A DNA stretch of 64,000 nt from Pseudomonas sputi. Lineage in GTDB: Bacteria; Pseudomonadota; Gammaproteobacteria; Pseudomonadales; Pseudomonadaceae. The notes beneath the pieces are model-generated. The model had not been told where the DNA came from and did no database searches. It saw nothing but the letters and a program-made list of their open reading frames with translations. This document shows positions 55,979 to 62,157 of the stretch, one piece after another. A program made the position numbers and the translations under genes. Numbering within the stretch: position 1 is the stretch's first letter; each line of letters begins with the position of its first letter. The stretch covers positions 39,650 through 103,649 of the forward strand of contig NZ_BQHI01000019.1 of the NCBI RefSeq assembly GCF_021603585.1, written 5' to 3'.

Positions 55979-57145
55979 CTATTGCGCCGAGTTGCGACTG
56001 TGGCGGTAGTCGCTGACCGCTTCATACACCGCTTTACGCAGCCGGTTGATCCCGCCAATCGGGCGGTGGGCTTCGATGCCAAACCAGGGATTGAACGACA
56101 GGTTGTCGCATTGCAGGTTCAGCGCCGGGGTATCGAAGTCCTGCGGGGGCAGTGTGATTCGCGCCACGGTTTCAAACGGACTGTCCTGCTCGCGCCATTC
56201 GATGCTGGTGTCTTCGATTGGCATGTACTTGTTTGCGTCCTGGCGCTGGACCTGCAACACGAAACACGCCGGTATCCGGTCGGTCGACAGCTGTTGATTC
56301 AACGCGCTGCGCAGGAAGTTCGGCAGATCCTGGTTCTGTTTCGGCAAGGTATAGGCGGGGCAGCGCTCCGGATCCGGCATCACCCGGAACTTGGCATTGG
56401 CCTCGCCGAACTTGTAGGGCGATACCGAAAAGTAAGTCGTACGTGTCGGGCTCTCGGGTGGTAGCGAAAGGGTTGCCAGCGCAATGAACAGGTGCCGAAT
56501 TTGCCACTGGCGCGGATCCCACCCCGGAAAAAACGCCATGACCTTTTTACCGTCAGCCTGCGCCGCCACATTCTGACGGTACTCGGCGACATCACTGACA
56601 AAGAAGTTCGGGTGACTGAACATCACAAAGTCCTGCTCATTCAGACCCTGACGGTTACCCAGCAACTGCTTGCCCGGCACATCGAGCAATTTGAGCGCCA
56701 TGCCCCGGGCATCGCGGATGCTGTCGAATTGCGGATAGGCGTTGCCGTTGGACAGGCGCATCGTCGCTTTCCAGAGCTTGCCTGGTTCGCTGAAGACGCC
56801 CTGGCGCAACGCCTGAGCCAGATCCGGTAACACCTGCACATCGGCTTTCACGCAGCCATGGGCCTTGGCATGGGCATCGCGCAGGTAGCGGGTACTTTCG
56901 CGATGCTGATCGACGATGCGCACGGCGGTCTGAATCACGTCCTGGGTCATGGCGGCCTCGCCGTCCGGAATCTGCTCCAGTGCCGATACCGGACCACGGT
57001 GCTGCCAGGCGAACCAGGCGGTGTTCAAGGCCCAGCCGATCAGGCCGATCACCAGCAGGATCAGCAGGGTTTTGCCCAGTAACCGTCCCAGCCAGAGCCA
57101 GAAGCGCGCCAGCATCGAAGGTCTTTTGAAGGAGTTGAAGATCAT
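55979..57145 (-). CDS. Catalase-family (y4iL-like) protein with N-terminal membrane anchor
   Basis: A 388-aa protein. An N-terminal hydrophobic helix (about 24-45, TLLILLVIGLIGWALNTAWF) anchors or exports it. The remainder resembles the catalase-related y4iL group: RYLRDAHAKAHGCVKAD holds the distal histidine region, MRLSNGNAYPQFDSIRDARGMALKL the core strands, and VYEAVSDYRHSRN a candidate proximal haem tyrosine at the C-terminus. It is shorter than true catalases. ATGA overlap with the upstream di-haem gene indicates joint action. Confidence 0.8.
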   Translation of the reverse strand: MIFNSFKRPSMLARFWLWLGRLLGKTLLILLVIGLIGWALNTAWFAWQHRGPVSALEQIPDGEAAMTQDVIQTAVRIVDQHRESTRYLRDAHAKAHGCVKADVQVLPDLAQALRQGVFSEPGKLWKATMRLSNGNAYPQFDSIRDARGMALKLLDVPGKQLLGNRQGLNEQDFVMFSHPNFFVSDVAEYRQNVAAQADGKKVMAFFPGWDPRQWQIRHLFIALATLSLPPESPTRTTYFSVSPYKFGEANAKFRVMPDPERCPAYTLPKQNQDLPNFLRSALNQQLSTDRIPACFVLQVQRQDANKYMPIEDTSIEWREQDSPFETVARITLPPQDFDTPALNLQCDNLSFNPWFGIEAHRPIGGINRLRKAVYEAVSDYRHSRNSAQ

Positions 57146-58959
57146 GGCAGTTGCGCCTCCAGTGGGCCGCCCAGCACTTTCAGGTATTCGAGCAGTGCCC
57201 AGCGTTCTTCAGGCAGCAGCAGTCGGCCAATGACGCCGTTGCCGCGCTCGCCGGCGCGAAATTCGTGACCGCTGTTGTGGTTGCCGGTCGTGCGGGTATC
57301 GAACAGAAAACCGTTGGTGAAGGCTTCGGGGCGGTAACCCAGATGGCGCGGATCGTATTCAAAGGTGCCTTTATAGAAGGTGGTGGCGCGCTCGTCCTGA
57401 GGCGACAGCAACTGATAGAGGCTCGGCACCGAGCCGTTGTGCAGGAACGGGGCCGTGGCCCATACGCCGGCAAGCGGACGCGCCTTGTACGCGACTTTTT
57501 CGCGAACGCCGATTGGCAGGCCGAAGCCGTCGAGTTGTGGTTTCTCGGCAGCAGTGACGCCTGCTTCACGGTACGCACGGTTTTCCACGAAGGCGGTAAC
57601 GTAAGCCAGTCCCTTGGCCACTGACAGCTGGCTGAGGTCCAACGGCTCCTTGGGTTCGGGATGCAACTTCACGTCCATCCGTTCAAGTTCCGCCGGGTTC
57701 CATTGCAGGGCGGTCAGGTCGAAACGGTGATTGGCGATGTTGTTGGCAGCATTCGGGTCGGTGCCGATGACGTCTACCGGGAGCATGTGCAGGTGTTGCA
57801 CCCAGCGTTCGCCTTCCTGGGTCTGGCGCGGAACATGGCACCCGGCGCAGTTCTCGGCGAACAGGGCTCGGCCCTTGGCCGCCAAGGGTTTGTCGACGAC
57901 GCCGAGTACCTCTTCAGGCCAGGCCGGCGGTCGCAGTTTTTGCAGGGTTTCTTCGATCTTGTGCAGATCACGCACACGTACGCTGGAGGCATAGCGCTCA
58001 TCGCCCTGCAGTGGCTGACCGTTGGCGTCGAAGAAATTCAGCGTGGCGCCGACCCCCAGCGCCTCGCCGATATTGCGCGCCATCGGTTGTTGCGCCGAGC
58101 CGTTCCACTGCACCCAGTCGAAGGTCCACATGTCCCATAGCTGCGGGTAATCTACCGGGGCGTTGGCCACGCGATAGTTGCTCGGGGAGATCGCGTCGCC
58201 GAAGGTCGCGTTGGCAATGCGCCCGAAGGCATCGGTGCGTCCGGGGCCTTCTTCGGTGGGGTAGAGGCCGCGATGGGTGTCGTTCCAGGCCACTTTGATG
58301 AAGGTGTTCAGTGAGCCTTTGAAATCTTTGCGCAATTGTTCGTGGCGCGCGTCGTAGTCGTTGCCCAGCACATGGCGGGCGAAACGTTCGAATTTCCACG
58401 GGTTGTAGTAGGTCGAGGTAAGACTGGCGACCAATGCCTGTCCGAAACTGCCACCGCGCAACGTAGGAACGCTGGAAGGCAACACATGCTGGGCCGAGCC
58501 GCCGTCGATGCGTATCGCTTGGCCATTGAAGTGCAGTTCTCCGGTGTGGCAGGCCGCACAAGTGATGTCGAGATATTGCTCGGTGCTGCCGGGATTCTGG
58601 TGCCGGGCGAAACCCACCGGCAGATTCCCTGGATTGTCCGGCGTGGCTTTTTGCTGCGGATCGATCAGAAAACCGAAGCGCGCGAGGTATTCCGGGGAGG
58701 CAAAGCGTTGCTGCGAGAACGGCAGCTCCAGCGCCTGAAACCATTCGTAACGCAAGCCTTTGACCTGCGTTCCCTGTGGGGTGAAGTAGTAGGTCTGGCG
58801 CTCTTGCTCAGTCCACTGATCCAGGTAATGCACCTGTTTTGCGGGCGTCGGGAAGGGCAACTTCGGATTGGCGACATAGTAAAGAACCACTGCCAGACCC
58901 AGTCCCAGCAGCACCACGATCAGCGTCAACACACGGTATAAGAGGCGCAAGATGAACAT
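57142..58959 (-). CDS. Di-haem cytochrome c family protein
   Basis: A 605-aa exported or membrane-tethered protein with an N-terminal hydrophobic segment (about 7-29). Two c-type haem motifs are present: CAACH at 134-138 and CAGCH at 371-375. The C-terminal part contains GVWATAPFLHNGSVPSLYQLL, which is shared by di-haem peroxidases, and DITCAACHTGELHFNG is typical of the RoxA/di-haem peroxidase superfamily. The gene order di-haem protein then catalase-like protein, overlapping by four bases, suggests one oxidative system; substrate unknown. Confidence 0.82.
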   Translation of the reverse strand: MFILRLLYRVLTLIVVLLGLGLAVVLYYVANPKLPFPTPAKQVHYLDQWTEQERQTYYFTPQGTQVKGLRYEWFQALELPFSQQRFASPEYLARFGFLIDPQQKATPDNPGNLPVGFARHQNPGSTEQYLDITCAACHTGELHFNGQAIRIDGGSAQHVLPSSVPTLRGGSFGQALVASLTSTYYNPWKFERFARHVLGNDYDARHEQLRKDFKGSLNTFIKVAWNDTHRGLYPTEEGPGRTDAFGRIANATFGDAISPSNYRVANAPVDYPQLWDMWTFDWVQWNGSAQQPMARNIGEALGVGATLNFFDANGQPLQGDERYASSVRVRDLHKIEETLQKLRPPAWPEEVLGVVDKPLAAKGRALFAENCAGCHVPRQTQEGERWVQHLHMLPVDVIGTDPNAANNIANHRFDLTALQWNPAELERMDVKLHPEPKEPLDLSQLSVAKGLAYVTAFVENRAYREAGVTAAEKPQLDGFGLPIGVREKVAYKARPLAGVWATAPFLHNGSVPSLYQLLSPQDERATTFYKGTFEYDPRHLGYRPEAFTNGFLFDTRTTGNHNSGHEFRAGERGNGVIGRLLLPEERWALLEYLKVLGGPLEAQLP

Positions 58960-59220
58960 CCTTGTCGAGTTGTTGCGCTGTTATGCCTGAGCCAGGCCGT
59001 GTGCGGCAAGTGGCCATTACGCCAAGTGTTGTGGGAAGCGGCTTCAATCACTGTCGGTGAAAGATGACAGAAGCTTCATCGTGCCTTGCGTCAAATGCTT
59101 TTTAATCCCTGAACTTATCGGAAGATTCCTGCTCTCATGCCGGTAGCCATTGGTCGTGGCGGCCTGATAAGCTCGCGGCTTTACTCGATTGCCCTTTCGG
59201 CGCATGAACAAGGAAATAGC

Positions 59221-59934
59221 ATGAAACAGCATCGGTTGGCGGCGGCGGTTGCCCTGGTTAGCCTGGTACTCGCGGGTTGTGATTCGCAGACCAGCGTGGA
59301 GCTTAAAACCCCGGCGCAAAAAGCTTCCTACGGTATCGGCCTGAACATGGGCAAGAGCCTTGCTCAGGAAGGCATGGATGACCTGGACTCCAAAGCGGTA
59401 GCCCAGGGCATCGAAGATGCCGTCGGCAAGAAAGAACAGAAGCTGAAAGATGAAGAACTGGTCGAAGCTTTCGCCGCGCTGCAAAAGCGTGCCGAAGAGC
59501 GTATGGCCAAGATGAGCGAAGAGTCGGCAGCCGCCGGCAAAAAATTCCTCGAAGAGAACGGCAAGAAAGCCGGCGTGACCACCACCGCTTCCGGTCTGCA
59601 GTACAAAGTGGTCAAGAAAGCCGACGGCCCACAGCCTAAGCCTACCGATGTCGTGACCGTTCACTACACCGGCAAGCTGACCAACGGCACTGTATTCGAC
59701 AGCTCCGTCGAGCGTGGCAGCCCGATCGATCTGCCGGTCAGCGGTGTGATCCCGGGTTGGGTCGAAGGTCTGCAACTGATGCACGTTGGCGAGAAGTACG
59801 AGCTGTACATCCCTAGCGACCTGGCTTACGGCGCACAATCGCCAAGCCCGGCAATCCCGGCCAACTCGGTTCTGGTTTTCGATCTGGAACTGCTGGGTAT
59901 CAAGGATCCAGCCAAAGAAGACGCCGCCAAGTAA
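59221..59934 (+). CDS. FKBP-type peptidyl-prolyl cis-trans isomerase lipoprotein
   Basis: A 237-aa periplasmic lipoprotein (MKQHRLAAAVALVSLVLAGC, C20). The N-terminal FKBP_N dimerisation domain (about 30-115, KASYGIGLNMGKSLAQEGMD) precedes the FKBP catalytic domain (about 125-225), with VTVHYTGKLTNGTVFDSS, GVIPGWVEGLQLMHVGEKYE and IPANSVLVFDLELLGI. This is the FkpA/Mip arrangement: it catalyses proline isomerisation and assists folding in the envelope. An in-frame extension to 59137 is not needed. Confidence 0.93.
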   Translation: MKQHRLAAAVALVSLVLAGCDSQTSVELKTPAQKASYGIGLNMGKSLAQEGMDDLDSKAVAQGIEDAVGKKEQKLKDEELVEAFAALQKRAEERMAKMSEESAAAGKKFLEENGKKAGVTTTASGLQYKVVKKADGPQPKPTDVVTVHYTGKLTNGTVFDSSVERGSPIDLPVSGVIPGWVEGLQLMHVGEKYELYIPSDLAYGAQSPSPAIPANSVLVFDLELLGIKDPAKEDAAK

Positions 59935-59952
59935 TCTGCGCCGGTTTCAACT

Positions 59953-59982
59953 ACAACGCCTCGCTTATGCGGGGCGTTGTTG
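59953..59982 (+). terminator. Probable terminator after FKBP gene
   Basis: ACAACGCCTCGC / GCGGGGCGTTGT stem with a TTGTTGC tail. The weak T-run reduces certainty. Confidence 0.55.
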
Positions 59983-60184
59983 CATCTGGACGATGGTCAG
60001 CGTAAACAGACCGAACCGATGCCGGTCATGACAGTCCTAGATGTTAAGGTTGCCCTCACTAGACGTCCGGAGCCGCCAAGTCAATGAAATATTGGGATTT
60101 TTTATGTGAGTAAAAAACGCCCGATCTGAGCGCAGCCCTTATGAAACGGGGCTCTCAGCGCTTAAATGAGGCTCTGTTCACAAG

Positions 60185-60207
60185 GTTATCCACAATTTGT
60201 GTGGATA
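60185..60207 (+). promoter_or_regulatory. Inverted pair of perfect DnaA boxes before ykvA-like gene
   Basis: TTATCCACA (60185-60193), ATTTG, then TGTGGATAA (60199-60207): two consensus strong DnaA boxes facing each other with a 5-base gap, ending 21 bases before the start codon. The intergenic region 59983-60184 holds no other clear feature. Confidence 0.7.
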
Positions 60208-60228
60208 ACATTTCAACGGGAGAAATAA

Positions 60229-60684
60229 ATGAAAGCGCCCTGGAATTTCGCCCGATTCCTGCCTTTGGCCGGACGACTGCTGGCTCGAGGCCGCTTGCCG
60301 ACCTTGTTGTTCGCCGTGGCCAGCAAAGGCGCCGCCCAGGGCAATCGGCTCGGCAAGCTGAAGGACGATTTGCGTCTGTTGCAGGCACTGTGCCTGGCGT
60401 ACTGGCGCGGCGAATATCGCGCGATCAGCGCCAAGGCAATCGTTTCGGTGGTGGCGGGTCTGATGTACTTCCTCAGTCCGGTGGATGCGATCCCGGATTT
60501 CATTCCCATGTTCGGCATGCTCGATGACATCGCCGTCCTCGCCTGGCTGATGAAAACCCTGGACGATGAACTGAATGCTTTCCGCCTGTGGCGTCAGCGC
60601 CAGGCGCCGGAAAAGCTCAGAGTGGTCGAGCGTCTGCCCGATACCCCCGAGCAACTTCAGCTCCAGGGGCCGAAAAAGTCCTGA
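60229..60684 (+). CDS. YkvA family (DUF1232) membrane-associated protein
   Basis: A 151-aa protein. The core AKAIVSVVAGLMYFLSPVDAIPDFIPMFGMLDDIAVLAW is the DUF1232/YkvA signature (shown here from A67 in pieces: YFLSPVDAIPD and DDIAVLAWLMK). The SD CGGGAG precedes ATG 60229. YkvA proteins are of unknown role. The adjacent inverted DnaA boxes suggest that expression is tied to DnaA activity. Confidence 0.85.
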   Translation: MKAPWNFARFLPLAGRLLARGRLPTLLFAVASKGAAQGNRLGKLKDDLRLLQALCLAYWRGEYRAISAKAIVSVVAGLMYFLSPVDAIPDFIPMFGMLDDIAVLAWLMKTLDDELNAFRLWRQRQAPEKLRVVERLPDTPEQLQLQGPKKS

Positions 60685-60798
60685 ATCGCGACAGCCTCTT
60701 ATACAGATAGATACCCCCCACGACCTTGGCCGCTGTTAGGATTACACTTCTAGGGAAAAGTGCCGACTCGCTAAGTGTTGTTGTCCTACGGGGTAGTC

Positions 60799-61140
60799 AT
60801 GGATATTCAGATAATTGCACGCGATGGCGAACCCGAATATGCGGTTCTGCCATGGGCTCAGTATCAGGCTCTACTGAAAGCAGCAGGCATCAACGAAGCA
60901 CCGTCGCAACCGGCTCCAGCGCCGCTTGCGGCAACCCCGGACCCGATTCTTCCAGGTCTGGATCAGTTACGCAGTTTGCGCGAAGGGAAGGGCATCGCCA
61001 TCGAGGCGCTGGCCCGCACGGTAGGCATCAGCCCGTCTTACCTGGCCATGATTGAAAGTGGCGAGCGTCTGCCCGACGCCGCGATTCGCCGCAGCCTGGC
61101 CTGGGAGTTGACGGTGCCAGGGTGGAGGGAACAATCGTGA
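60799..61140 (+). CDS. XRE family helix-turn-helix protein
   Basis: A 113-aa protein starting MDIQIIARDGEPEYAVLPWA. The first ~30 residues resemble the antitoxin-like N-terminus that precedes an HTH in phage and TA regulators. A Pro/Ala linker (PSQPAPAPLAATPDP) is followed by an XRE HTH (IAIEALARTVGISPSYLAMI and ESGERLPDAAIRRSLA). An in-frame extension to 60775 gives an alternative start. It overlaps the following gene by four bases. It may autoregulate this operon. Confidence 0.8.
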   Translation: MDIQIIARDGEPEYAVLPWAQYQALLKAAGINEAPSQPAPAPLAATPDPILPGLDQLRSLREGKGIAIEALARTVGISPSYLAMIESGERLPDAAIRRSLAWELTVPGWREQS

Positions 61141-61508
61141 GCGTACGCATCAGTCGTCAACATTGGGACGGATTGCTGGGGGAACTGGACCAGGCGCGCA
61201 GGCAGCGCCATCTTTTGACTTATCGAGCGTTGCTTGAACGCCTGCAACTGCCCACGCCGGCCATGCAGACATTGACCGCGGCACTGGAGCATCTCGCCGC
61301 ACTGGACGCGAAAGCTGAACAACCGTTGCGCAGTTCGCTGGTGATCAGCCAGGGGGCCAGTCGCCTGCCACGCACCGGTTTTTTTGAATGTGTCGAGCGT
61401 CTGGGGCGTTTTTCCGGGCCGTCCGACGGTGTTGCCGCCGCCTCCTGGCATGCCTCGGAAGTGGTGCGGGTCTTCGAGTACGAGTACCCGGAATCGGCGG
61501 AGGCCTGA
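61137..61508 (+). CDS. Conserved hypothetical protein of XRE operon
   Basis: A 123-aa protein starting with GTG 61137 (GTGA overlap with the XRE gene), preceded by the SD GGAGGGA. No domain is recognised. The N-terminal half is helical with many basic residues (RQHWDGLLGELDQARRQRHL) and the C-terminal half contains VVRVFEYEYPES. Not membrane-bound, no signal. The gene order is XRE, this protein, Sel1 protein. Confidence 0.7.
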   Translation: MSVRISRQHWDGLLGELDQARRQRHLLTYRALLERLQLPTPAMQTLTAALEHLAALDAKAEQPLRSSLVISQGASRLPRTGFFECVERLGRFSGPSDGVAAASWHASEVVRVFEYEYPESAEA

Positions 61509-61931
61509 GTGTTTTTACGACTCAAGGCGCGGGCAAGTTACTGGCTGGCCCGTAGGCTGTTTCACTGGTCGTGGTTTGTTCGTCAGCCCCGTGGCTGGCG
61601 CTGGCTCGAAGGGCAGTTTGCGCGCATGGCCAACCTGGGCGATGTCGGCGCGCAAAGTTTTTACGGGCACATCCTGACGTTTCGCGGGGTTGGTCTGGGG
61701 GCGCGTGAAGAAGGTGTGCGGTTGTTGCGACTGGCGGCCTTGGCCGGTGATGGCAAAGCGGCCTATCAGGTCGGTGTCATCAGTCTGGCCGGTACGCCCA
61801 GTAACGCGCCAGATCCTTCGGAAGCCGCTCGCTGGTGGACCCTGGCCGCGCAGGCCGGGCATCCGTTGGCCGAGCTCAAGTTGAAGGAGCTCAAGTTGAA
61901 AGAGCTGGCCGGCCGAGACTCATCTCAATGA
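61509..61931 (+). CDS. Sel1-repeat protein of XRE operon
   Basis: A 140-aa protein starting with GTG 61509, directly after the previous TGA; SD GGAGG is at 61498. Basic, amphipathic N-terminus (FLRLKARASYWLARRLFHWS) then two Sel1-like helix pairs (GAREEGVRLLRLAALAGDGKAA and AARWWTLAAQAGHPLAEL in order). Two 15-bp tandem units encode the C-terminal repeat LKLKELKLKE. Sel1 proteins are usually protein-binding scaffolds. Function unknown. Confidence 0.8.
   Translation: MFLRLKARASYWLARRLFHWSWFVRQPRGWRWLEGQFARMANLGDVGAQSFYGHILTFRGVGLGAREEGVRLLRLAALAGDGKAAYQVGVISLAGTPSNAPDPSEAARWWTLAAQAGHPLAELKLKELKLKELAGRDSSQ
61872..61901 (+). repeat. 15-bp tandem repeat in Sel1 gene
   Basis: GAGCTCAAGTTGAAG (61872-61886) is followed by GAGCTCAAGTTGAAA (61887-61901), differing only at the last base. 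The in-frame duplication encodes LKLKE twice and could vary in copy number between strains. Confidence 0.85.
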
Positions 61932-61950
61932 GCAAATCATCTGTTCCGTG

Positions 61951-61986
61951 AACGGGGCGTGAGGGAAACCTCCCGCCCCGTTTTTG
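61951..61986 (+). terminator. Terminator after the XRE/Sel1 operon
   Basis: AACGGGGCG...CGCCCCGTTTTT hairpin with inner GAGG/CCTC pairing. It separates this operon from the Rhs gene. Confidence 0.9.
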
Positions 61987-62109
61987 CGTCTGCTGCTCGA
62001 TAAAGAGCAGATACAGACTTCTCCTACATCCTCCGCCTACTCGCCTGACTTCTTTTCTGTTTGATCCCCCGCAAAGTCCCTCGCCTGATTTCTGCGCGAG
62101 GGAACGCAC

Positions 62110-62157
62110 ATGTTCGACCCGGTTTTTCGTTTCGCCATGCGCATGGGAATGCGCTGA
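62110..62157 (+). CDS. Possible 15-residue leader peptide ORF before rhs
   Basis: MFDPVFRFAMRMGMR, preceded by SD GAGGGA (about 62098-62103) at good spacing. Its TGA overlaps the ATG of the Rhs gene (TGATG). The Rhs ATG itself lacks an SD, so translation may be coupled through this ORF. It could equally be a short fossil of a longer gene. No database comparison was possible. Confidence 0.35.
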   Translation: MFDPVFRFAMRMGMR

